Position numbers and translations under genes: made by a program. From Polytrichum commune (lineage: Eukaryota; Streptophyta; Polytrichopsida; Polytrichales; Polytrichaceae), in assembly GCA_950295325.1 (NCBI GenBank), contig OX485803.1, positions 69,395,554-69,455,553 on the forward strand: DNA of 60,000 bases, read 5' to 3'. Of this stretch, positions 1-8,987 are shown piece after piece (the first letter of the stretch is position 1; the number at the start of each line of letters is the position of its first letter). The notes under the pieces were generated by a model. That model did no database searches. It was not told the origin of the DNA and saw nothing but the letters and a program-made list of their open reading frames with translations.

Positions 1-143
1 TAATAAAAAAATTGGACTCTCACACTAGAGAGTTTTTATTTTTGAGACAGAAGACCGACAGGCCAACGCCAAATCACAGGAGGCAGTTGACCACCTAGCA
101 AGTTTTCCGTCAAGTATAGAGGAGATTTCACCGCTAGTTTACA

Positions 144-573
144 CTAAGGTAGAAATACCATAACCCGTGAAAATAAGGTGATTCGCATTGAAGATCTCGT
201 CTGACAATCATGACATAATTTTCCAAGATAGACGAGAAGGATTCATGAAGAATGCAAGTTGTTTCATATTTTTCTACCCTATACAAAAAAAAATGCTACA
301 ATTTTTCAAAGTGGAAAGTTGTCCAAACCCCTACTTGTTCACTAGATTCTCCCTACACCAAACACGGTAATCTGCATTTCCATACAAAACATCGCCTAAA
401 TCGGTTACTTCATGAGTGCATTAACACTTGAATCCCATTGGCTACACTAAGTGTACACGCATTGAAGTTGCTGCCGAGCCATAATCCGTTTTAGAAATGG
501 CACTTCACCATTATGACGGCGGTCTAGTGCAGGGCTAGAGGGTGGTTAATGGGTTATGATATTTCTACCTTAG
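144..573. mobile_element. Unclassified short element with 23-bp terminal inverted repeats
   Basis: The segment opens with CTAAGGTAGAAATACCATAA... (144-166) and closes with its reverse complement (551-573), with one mismatch in 23. The interior has no coding sequence that I recognise. The structure fits a non-autonomous DNA transposon of about 430 bp. No convincing target-site duplication is visible, so no superfamily is assigned. Confidence 0.5.
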
Positions 574-689
574 AGAGTCTCTAAGGAGATGTTGCATTGC
601 GTAATTCCAAATAGTAAAGTGGCACTAAATGCCTGAAATGGGGTGGCAAGGAATGTGAAGTAAGGCACTCAAGAGAGGAACCCATGGTG

Positions 690-930
690 GAGAGTGAAGA
701 GTGGGGCGCGCCATTGGTGCAGAATGGGCCCCCGTTGCCGCGCCGCCGCATCGCGTCTCCCGAGTCTCCTCGCCTGCGGCTCCTGAGGTCCGGTAGGCTG
801 CGACTGTCGCACGACAGGCCTACAATAACTCCACAGGGACAGCGCCACAGGTTCCAGAAGCTAGGCATGTAACGGGAGTCTGACGAGACGGGAGCTGTCC
901 TGCGGCGTCCTGCGGCGTCCTACGGCGTCG
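690..930. other. GC-rich island with a 10-bp tandem repeat at its right side
   Basis: This stretch is far richer in G+C and CpG than the AT-rich sequence around it. It ends in about three 10-bp units of the form TCCTGCGGCG (898-930). Short open frames exist on both strands but resemble nothing I know. It may be a CpG-rich promoter remnant, a gene fragment or captured DNA; the sequence does not decide. Confidence 0.5.
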
Positions 931-988
931 TCAGTCCTGACTAGCTGCCACAGAGGCAATACCTGTGTTTGGTAAATGCCAGTATATA

Positions 989-1567
989 CAGTAATCTCCT
1001 GCTTAAGTATGCACGCACCTGGTTAAGGGCACATCCCGGTTAAGTGCGCAATTTTTTTTGACAAAAATTAGGGTTCATACTTTATTGTTTGAACATGTCA
1101 CGCAGAGTCATTTGCCACGAACGCATGAATTTTTAACACTTGACATTCAATGTCGGTTTGTTAACGTTTCGGTGAGACGTCTCAAACGATCGCTGCAGTT
1201 TGTCATACATCTGTCCAACTTCCGTTTGAACATCGGAGTAGAGCAATTGGTTGTCGATGCCGAGGACGGTGATGTGTAGAGCTTCGAAACCTTTGGAAGT
1301 CGGTAGCACTTTCACGTTTAGCAAATGTCTTGATAAGTTGGATTTCGTCATCGATAGGTGGTTCTTCTTCGATTTGCAAATCGTTTCCAGAACTTCATCA
1401 ACGCCCTCCAGCATAACAACACAATATTTTTTTCGTTGTTTGCATCATCGATATTTAACAAACCGCTCATTTCTGTTGGTTCGATGGAAATCTGCAAAGT
1501 ACACCTACCAACTAAGTGCGCACCAACGGCTCTGGTTCAAAGTGTGTACTTAAGCGGGAGATTATTG
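989..1567 (-). mobile_element. Pogo/Tigger-like (Tc1/mariner superfamily) element remnant
   Basis: The left end reads CAGTAATCTCCTGCTTAAGT and the right end is its diverged reverse complement, starting CAATAATCTCCCGCTTAAGT on the minus strand. Both ends abut TA (987-988 and 1568-1569), the target duplication of this superfamily. Pogo/Tigger elements typically begin CAGT. Between the ends, the minus strand keeps open frames (for example 1133-1414) with an acidic run ending in IDDEIQLIKTF in a neighbouring frame. These look like a frameshifted transposase tail, but I cannot match them to a named domain. The element is 579 bp and inactive. Confidence 0.65.
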
Positions 1568-1757
1568 TAGGTGAATGCAAGGTATCAAAGAACCTATACG
1601 TGGGTGCCCAAAGTGATGTACCAGTCCAAAGATTGATCTTTGGTAGGTATGTCAACTTTCAAGGCGCATAAAACACTGCTTAGGTTTGATAGTATAATTT
1701 CCTTGGAGAGGTTAGCTGGGTTTCATGGACTTTGAGAGGAGTTTCTCTCGCATGTTA

Positions 1758-1910
1758 GGGCCACTTCACACACGAGACTGAGAGCCCATGACCATTACGC
1801 TTCAAGCACTCTCATTGGTGGAAAAGGCGGAGCTGGTCCAAGCTCGCTTCACACTACGCTTGAGGGACCCAATGGAGTATGTGAATGCAAGATGGATGTA
1901 AAAGTCTACA
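1758..1910 (+). mobile_element. Truncated PIF/Harbinger-type MITE (family C, copy 1)
   Basis: It begins TTA|GGGCCACTTCACACACGAG and matches the first 150 bp of the complete copy at 34796-35300. The right part is missing; the match stops where a hAT-type MITE (family A, copy 1) begins near 1911. Confidence 0.7.
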
Positions 1911-2138
1911 TGGATTCCGGGAAGAATTTGGGGCATAAATTGGTTCTTATCCTAGTGCTTCCAAGTCCAACCAGTTTACATGTTGATCTTTTGGTTCTTC
2001 GTTATTGAATTGGGATGGTATTCTGTAAATTCCTCTAAAGTGATCGGTAGTTTTCTTGAAGTCTTGAACTTCAACCGGTTATTTCTCAAACTCGACCGGT
2101 TCATCTGTAACTAGCAGCCAGTTCTCCCCCGTTCATTG
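1911..2138 (+). mobile_element. hAT-type MITE family A, copy 1
   Basis: This is one of seven roughly 0.22-kb copies with a shared core: AAGTCCAACCGGTTACATG-like, then CTCTAAAGTGATCGGTA, then CTTGAACTTCAACCGGTTA, ending TTCTCCCC.GTTCATTG. The left end is blurred by its junction with the truncated family C element, and no target duplication can be read. Confidence 0.75.
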
Positions 2139-2840
2139 GTTAGAATTAACTGACAGTTAGGCAACAAGGCAGGCAGCAGAAAACTCAAGGTTCAAAATCT
2201 TACTAAACATTCTTGCTGGCCCCACACATGATAGTCATATTAGTAGTTGGAGAATCTACGATTTTTGACACACAACAAAGTCTAGTACAATACTTTAGAA
2301 ACAATAGCTAGTTGTTAGTGGGGTTTTTGTTTTGTTTTGAAATGAGTAGTACTCATGCTTAGTATACCCCAATTGTGGGATAAAGTAAATGTAAAAGGGG
2401 CATAATTCCTAGCTTGAATTTTCAGCCCCACAGAACATTGATAAACATTTAAGTGTTGCTATGTGAGAGAATCTTTGTATACCTAAGTTATTATTTGGGT
2501 CATGCAATCCTAAATCTTATTGATACTAGAAGAATTGTATCTAGGTATGAAGGTTCTTGCATGGTATATGAACTTAAGTGGGTATCAAAAAAACCAAAAA
2601 ATTAAAAAAAAAAATCGTCAAATACCCATACCCTATTACATATACATGCATGGTATCAAGAATCGACGATGACAGTGTAGCATTGGTAAACAACTTAGTA
2701 GGAGGGGTGTTTAACTTTCTTACCACCTTGTCGTCAACTGCCGGTCAAGTTTAGCTGGTCAAGTTTAGCTTAGTGAGACAACAAAAGCATCTCACACCGG
2801 GAACGTACAATAAACTGGAGGGAAGGATAGAAGGGAAGAA
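2139..2840. other. Intergenic, no recognisable feature
   Basis: AT-rich sequence with a small A-rich patch near 2590-2615. I see no coding potential, RNA gene or repeat shared with the rest of the window. Confidence 0.5.
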
Positions 2841-2846
2841 GCATCA

Positions 2847-3294
2847 TATCCCGCATCGAAGAGCCAAGGGTGTAGACAAAAATCCCGCCTCGAGGAGTCA
2901 CTCATCATGTGTATCCCGCATCGAGACCCTTGAATTATTTGCCTTGAAGTAAAGGGGGAGCCCGGGAGCGCCTTTAGCCTTTCTTGATGCGGGATACACT
3001 ACATTTAGAGGCCTCCTCGATGCGGGATACGCTATGACTGGAGCTCTTGAGGGGGGAGGTTCTTCACCTCACACATCTCACATTTTTGCCTTCTTGATGC
3101 GGGATACTTGCTTTTTCCACACAAGCACCCCCTTATTTTTGGGGTAGTAGTGTCAAGTGGTGCACGTCGCTACACATTAGTCGCTATAAATTATTTAGGC
3201 CAACTTGTTGTCATGCTCCTCGATGCGGGATAAGTATATAATCACTCTTGGGGCGGGATATTTTGACTACTGGTGAGTTTTCGACGGGGGATAT
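2847..3294. repeat. Cluster of nine TATCCCGCATCGA-like motifs in two opposed groups
   Basis: Three copies read TATCCCGCATCGAG-like on the plus strand (2847, 2881, 2912). Four good copies read the reverse, CTCGATGCGGGATA or CTTGATGCGGGATA (2983, 3016, 3094, 3219), and two are decayed (3247, 3281). The 13-14-bp motif is spaced irregularly and the intervening sequence is not repeated. It differs by one base (G for A) from the plant snRNA upstream element RTCCCACATCG. No snRNA sequence follows any copy. Confidence 0.75.
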
Positions 3295-3299
3295 TATGC

Positions 3300-4144
3300 A
3301 TTTTCCTTTGTGTTGTCATCATTTGGAGCAACTCAACGTCAATTGAAGTTGTCCAACCTAGTAAAATTAACCAATTTATCCACTACAACTGTAAGTTGTT
3401 GAGCAAGAAAAAGTGAAATCATCTAGTGATGAACTCGAGTTGACTTCTTTTAAACTTCTTTACAAGACTGCCAAGTGCTTCATTTTGTTGTAAAGCATCT
3501 AGTAGGTATATGACGTGCTTGAAACTTAGTGCCTTCTTATAGATATGGTTAATAAACATGACTCTTGAACCTAGCTAAATTGTGTGGGGTTTCCCCCAAA
3601 TTTACATACACTTACAAATTGTTTAAACAAGGTGATTGTGGTCCCGAGAAAATATTGTTCTTGTCTTGAGGGAAGGATTTGAGTGTTCTCTCTCTCTCTC
3701 TCTACATACAATACTCACCAATTACCATTGTCATGGTCGCGTCATGGTCAACCTTGTGTAGACAGAACTACCAATCACAACTGATAAGCTTTTTGGCCTG
3801 TGAAAATATTGGGCGCAAAATTCAACTGGACAATTACTTTCAGTGTGAAAGGAACAAACTGTCCCACATCGAGGAGAAATAGGCTGTACTTGAGAAGAAT
3901 TGCCATGCAGTCGGAGTACGGTAACCTTTTCATGGTTCCTTTGACATGTCAAATGGGAACCGACCCACCTGCATTAAATATGTAACACATCCAGATCTCG
4001 TCCTCATGATCACTGCAAATCATTCCGGACATGGAAATGGATGTAATATGCATGGCGAGGCGAGCACTGGAGAATTGATGCAGTCAACTTTTTAGTCGTA
4101 ATGTGCCCATGCTGTTGAGTTTTTACACTGGTCAACTTGGCCAA
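3300..4144. other. Intergenic; TC microsatellite and an orphan USE-like 11-mer
   Basis: It contains a (TC)n tract at 3684-3703 and an exact GTCCCACATCG at 3861-3871, which matches the plant snRNA upstream element. No TATA box lies at the expected spacing of about 33 bp, and no U1-U6 sequence follows. I see no gene here. Confidence 0.4.
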
Positions 4145-4365
4145 AAGCCTTTAATCCTTTAGGGTCATTTCTGGGATGCTCTGTATGAGGAGGTTGCTTG
4201 GAAGAAACGCAAAACTTTTACTGCCTCTTGACAGAGAGTGGCTTTCACCAGCAGGTCCCACTTCCAGGAGCAAGCCAGTAGAGTTCTTTGTGAAGTGAAG
4301 AAGATGAAGCCATGGGTTAATTTAGTTCGAAACCTTGAGTTCATGAGAATCAAGACAAAGTCATC

Positions 4366-4590
4366 CAGTGTCCAGGGAGATTTTTGGCATGATCGGTTGA
4401 GATCCTAGTGTTTGCAAGTCCAACCGGTTACATGTTGACATCCTTCAGGTTTTCTATATTAATTTGAGGTATATTCCATAAATTCCTCTAAAGTGATCGG
4501 TAATTCTCCTGAAGTCTTGAACTTCAACCAGTTATTTCTCCAACTCAACCGGTTCATCTGTAACTAACTGTCGGTTCTCCCCGATCATTG
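4366..4590 (+). mobile_element. hAT-type MITE family A, copy 2, with exact 8-bp target duplication
   Basis: The 225-bp element starts CAGTGTCCAGGGAGA and ends with the reverse complement of CAATGATCGGGGAGA. It is flanked by AAGTCATC on both sides (4358-4365 and 4591-4598), a perfect 8-bp duplication. CAGTG/CAATG termini with an 8-bp duplication are typical of hAT elements. This is the best-preserved copy and defines the family. There is no coding capacity. Confidence 0.9.
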
Positions 4591-4611
4591 AAGTCATCCA
4601 AGTTTGCTTGA

Positions 4612-4918
4612 TGTTCAAATCACCATACGCAAAGAGTGGTGTTGGGCTATTGAGAACCGGCTTTCTAGCTTGTCCTACTAGGATGGGTGGATCAAGCCAA
4701 CTTTGTATAAACCGATCCGAGATTTAGGACAACGGCTCCCATGCGAAAACCTTATTTTAGATCCTTAAAAAAAATTCTCAAAATTGGAGAGGGGAAAAAA
4801 GAAAGTCCCAAATGTTTCACCCAACTTTCACAATAGGCTTCACACAATGAGCTCTTAATAGAAAGTTCTCTCAAAGAAGAATCAAACCCATGGTTTCGTC
4901 CCTTTTTTGAGAGACTAC
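4612..4918 (-). repeat. Dispersed repeat family F, copy 1 (SINE-like)
   Basis: About 300 bp shared with 13130-13430 (same strand) and 22580-22895 (opposite strand). On the minus strand its head holds a possible degenerate pol III A box and a B-box-like GTTCAATCC-type stretch; copy 3 shows this best. It sits between MITE copies A2 and A3. SINE status is tentative. Confidence 0.55.
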
Positions 4919-4929
4919 ATGGATAACTC

Positions 4930-5130
4930 TAGTGTCCGGGAAGATTTTTGGACGCAATCAGTCACAATCTTAGTGTTTCCAGGTCCAATCCATAACATGT
5001 TGTGATCTTTCAAGTTTTCTTTGTTAATTTGGGGTATAATTCATAGATTCCTCTAAGACGATAGGTAATTCTCCTGAAGTCTTGAACTACAACTGGTTCA
5101 TCTGTTACTAGCAGTTCTCCCTGTTCATTG
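4930..5130 (+). mobile_element. hAT-type MITE family A, copy 3 (internally deleted)
   Basis: It starts TAGTGTCCGGGAAGA and ends CTGTTCATTG. About 25 bp around the ACCGGTTATTTCTCAAACTC core is missing compared with copy 2. The flanking octamers match poorly (GATAACTC against GAGCAAGC), so the target duplication has decayed. Confidence 0.8.
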
Positions 5131-6925
5131 GAGCAAGCTTCAAGATGAGCCTACTACATCTCCAGATTACAGTCACCGATGAAAACTTCCAATGTCCTTG
5201 GAGCTCCAAAGTCCCATGTCCCATCAGCCCAACTTAGGGGGTCGAGCCCCAATGTGAGATGGTTGAATTGACATGTGGATAGTTGGCTATGGCGAGTAGG
5301 GAAAACGATTTTCAAGTAAAACTCCAAAGTCCCGACTTCCATGTGCATTTTTATCTCACATAGGGGTTTCCAATGTCAAATGAGGGATGTTTTTAAATTA
5401 TGGTGCCACTAGAAGCATAGAACTTGAATTGATATGTGGATAGTTGGCTGCATATATGGGGAAAAGATTCTCAAGTAGAGTATGTAGTCACATGGTGCGT
5501 TTCACTTAGATGCTTGAGAGTGACCAAGTAGGTTGGTAGTCATTGAAATACTTAGATGGTTGGGAAATGAAAATCAATTGTATGCACACCTACAAGAAGG
5601 CGACCTTATTGAAGAGGGATCGAGGGAATTTTTCACATACAAGTGTACCTCTCATTCATCCAACATTAAAGCCCTAAAATAGTATGCAATCTAAAGGATA
5701 TTGTTTTTGGTTTATTTGGCACTAGAATTCGCTTTAAAGATCCCAAATTAGTCTTGTCCAAGACATTTGAGACAAATCGGCCACAAAATTATAGGTAGTC
5801 ATGTTTTTATGTTGGATGGATGATGGATGATAGGTATGCTTGTATGTAATAATCCTCTCTCCACATTCAATACAACTTCTCATTTGCACAAGTACAAGCA
5901 CAGGTTGACACTTGAGCCATGTGACTAGGAAATACTCGACTTTTGTCTCCGCGTGATCTTTTGGATTTTCTTCTCTCACTAAATGCTTTTGGTGCAAAAG
6001 AGGAGCACTACAGTGCTCATGATATTTAGTGCAACTTACCATTGGAAAGTACGCAAGGTTGTATCTTTTTACTATTGGTTCATTCTCATTTATTCTAAAG
6101 AAAGAAAACGTTACTTGGGAAAAGCTTACATTCTAAGTAGAAAGTTCTAGCTCATCGTGTAATTATGAATAGGAATGCCAATGTTATAAGTAGTGCTAAC
6201 GATTCATATCATCATTTATAAGTCTCATGCTCCATTGCCCTTTCTAAATAAAAGAGTGATTGTCATGTTCCATGAGAACCTTGCCGCAACATAGAGACTT
6301 AGACATCCGTTTTTTGAGTATCACATCATGTTTACTCCAACCCTTGGTCATTTTATTATGTTATCTAGGGTAAGCGGTGGCTAGTGGAGCATAGCAATGT
6401 TATATATCAAGTCTCAATACATTGAACTCCAACAACAACAACCATAGGATGGATGGGGTTGAAAACCAAGCTTGACAACATGGGCATTCCAACCTTCGAT
6501 TGGCTCCAACTTTGAAATGTTTTGGATGGATTGGTTCCTTCAATGGGGCCATGACTAGACACTTCACCTCTTTTAATTGGTCCTTTATTATTATCATCTG
6601 AGATGAAAATGCATAAACTTTTATTGAAACAAGTAGATTGCATGTTTTGGATAATTTGACCCTAAAAGTAGTATCAAAAATCCAAAATTAGTCTATGGAT
6701 ATCCACTTCAGATAAATTGGTCACAAACTTATGGGGTTCAAGTTTTTATTAGACCTCCTTCACCTTGGTAATAGTTGTGGGATCCTAGCTGAAAAAGGTA
6801 GGCATCTAGACCTGACCGTTCCTTGGGCGAGGGAGAATATGTACATCGACTTTTGTGCTTGTCATTCCAGATTCTTTGCAATGGCCATCCTTGCCATTTT
6901 CATTGACTACCCACATAGACTTCTC
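5131..6925. other. Intergenic with diverged internal duplications
   Basis: Two short segments recur within this stretch: 5265-5330 resembles 5425-5490 (shared core TGTGGATAGTTGGCT), and 5743-5815 resembles 6681-6752. Open frames here are short and unlike known proteins. No gene is supported. Confidence 0.4.
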
Positions 6926-7140
6926 AAGCATGCAGGGAGCATTTTTGAGCATAATCGGTCGAGATCCTAGTGTTTCCAAGTCCAACCGGTTACATTCAGT
7001 TTTTTGCAGTAAATTGTGGTATATTCTTGAAATTTCTCTAAAGTGATTGGTAATTTCCCTGAAGTTTTGAACTTCAACCAGTTATTTCTGGAACTCAACC
7101 GGTTCTTCTGTAACTAGCAGCTGGTTCTCCCCATTCATTG
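6926..7140 (+). mobile_element. hAT-type MITE family A, copy 4
   Basis: It starts AAGCATGCAGGGAGC, a mutated form of CAGTGTCCAGGGAGA, and ends CCCCATTCATTG. The flanks are GACTTCTC (6918-6925) and GATTTCTC (7141-7148), seven of eight matching, consistent with an aged 8-bp target duplication. Confidence 0.85.
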
Positions 7141-7204
7141 GATTTCTCCCACCCTCCAGGTACACACCCTGATGACCCACCTTCAGAAAGTTGTATCTTT
7201 CCTC

Positions 7205-7640
7205 TCCTTGCTCACAAACTTCACATACCTATAAGGTAGATGGGTCTTACGTGGTTACTTTTTAGGGTCCCACTTCTCAGAGGGTAGGAAACACGTGATT
7301 AGGACGAGATTAATCCAAATCAAGAGGACGTAGCCACTTTGCTCATAGCTTTTGGAGCCCACATGAATATCTTATTCATTATCAAATTGGAGATCAATGG
7401 GCTCATCAAATGGTCATATAGACTCCCCTTGATTATGTTGAATGTTGAGTCTAGATTGGTTATCATGTTTTGAACATTTAGTCTAATTTTCTGAACATAC
7501 GTTTTATTAGGTGCCCATTCTCAGAAACCATAACAAAGGGCCACGTTCCACTCGAACAAAGGTGTCCAATTAAGATAAGTAAATGGATTAGACACACCTA
7601 TCTTAAGATAGAGGGTGCTCAAACCAACTTTTGACTGTTT
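7205..7640 (+). repeat. Dispersed repeat family K, copy 1
   Basis: About 430 bp shared most fully with 23600-24000. Both ends carry AAGGTAGATGGGTCTTA-like sequence in opposite orientation, so it may be a DNA transposon with roughly 18-bp inverted ends. Inner landmarks are the phrases GTGTCCAATTAAGATAAG and TTTTGGAGCCCACATGAA. It is non-coding. Confidence 0.65.
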
Positions 7641-7672
7641 TAGCCTATTTTAAAAGTCCTTAGACATGGTAA

Positions 7673-7698
7673 ATTATTATTATTATTATTATTATTAT
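7673..7698. repeat. (ATT)n microsatellite
   Basis: About eight uninterrupted ATT units. Confidence 0.9.
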
Positions 7699-8199
7699 AT
7701 GAATGTATTACAGATTTTTGAAATCACTTACACCTAGCCACCTGAATTCCTCCCTAGACCCACTTTTTCCACTGCAAACAGCTCCCAAGCCTTCCTAGAC
7801 CATTGCTCAAAATCGACCCTATTTTTCATCCAAAACCGCCTGCACATTTACTCTTACCTATTTCATGCATTTCTCCTTCACAGAGGTTCCAAATTCCAAT
7901 TGCAACTTGCACATAACCAGCAGGTGCATCTATCTACAATTTTTATTTTTATGCGTGTTCACAATCACCCTGGAGCTTCATTTCTTGAGTCCATGCATGG
8001 ATTGATCTGGCTACGTAGGCTCTGATCTGCCGAAAAGTGGTGTAAGTTTGACCCGGATGTGTGAGTTTTTCACTGTTACAGGAATCTTTGCAGCGAAAGA
8101 GTAGCGCCTCCCATGCTACTATAAAGTGGACCTTCAACCTCCTCATTCCGGAGACTTTGCAAGCTAATTCCTCTCCTGCAGTGTCCACTTCTTCGCCCT

Positions 8200-8912
8200 C
8201 ACCACCATCTTGCTGGTACCCAATTTTCTCCTTTTGCAGGATTCGACGCATTACGAGGACCGTCTCAGAAGTTTTGAGGTTTCTTGGGTTTGTGATGTGT
8301 TTGATTCTTCTGCTTGCTAGATGTCCATGGCGATGATGCATAACATATTATGACAGGTTCAAAGCATTTTCACGGGGGAAGTCTGAGATAACTAGCTGGC
8401 TTTCTTGAAAGGTCGTAGGTAGAAATTATGTGAGTGGATCGAACTTTCGCAGTCGAGCAGTACTGTTCTACTGTTGCCATTTTGCGCTTGTTCTGCTTCA
8501 CAACAGAATTGGGCACATGCAAAATTTATGTCGTTTTTGCTGATGATTTGTAAGTTCGTTCTTTTCTTCACCACCATCTGTGGTGCCCGATTTTGTCCCT
8601 TTACAGGATTCAAGGTACTAGTATGACGGTCTCAGAAGTTTTGAGGTTCCATGGGCTTGTGATGTCTTTGATTCTTCTGCTTGCTAGATGACCACGGTGA
8701 TGATGCATACCATGTGATGGCAGGTTGAAGGCATTTTGATTGGGAGATCACTAGCTGGAATTCTTGAAAGGTCGTAGGTAGAATTAATGTTAGTGGATCG
8801 AACTTAGCAATCGCATCTTGAGTACAGTACTTCTAGTGCGGCCATTTTGCACTTGTTCTGCTTCACAACAGAATTGTTTGGGCATATGCAGGATTCAAGT
8901 GATTTTTGTGAA
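8200..8912. repeat. 369-bp tandem duplication in the 5' flank of agmatine deiminase
   Basis: The unit starting CACCACCATC at 8200 repeats from 8569. Both units contain GTCTCAGAAGTTTTGAGGTT, CTTGAAAGGTCGTAGGTAGA and TTCTGCTTCACAACAGAATT, diverged by roughly 15-20%. The second unit ends just before the ATG at 8988, so the duplication falls in the promoter or 5' leader of that gene. Confidence 0.85.
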
Positions 8913-8987
8913 AAAAGTGGTGATAATTTATGTTTGCTCCTTGGTTTGATTTTTGTCGTTGCTATGCGTGCAGCATCCATCTTCAAA

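Noticed and set aside
581-872. Open frames on both strands in the GC-rich island
   Set aside because: Low stop frequency is expected at this GC content; neither translation resembles a known protein.
2847-3294. CRISPR-like array
   Set aside because: Motifs are in two orientations, irregularly spaced and too short; a plant nuclear setting excludes it.
3880-3920. GAGAAGAATTGCCATG resembling the U6 core after an exact USE
   Set aside because: Only one short stretch matches; the rest of U6, the TATA box and the T-run terminator are absent.
7949-8341. 130-codon minus-strand open frame upstream of agmatine deiminase
   Set aside because: It is antisense to the duplicated 5' flank, does not persist in the second duplicate and has no domain.
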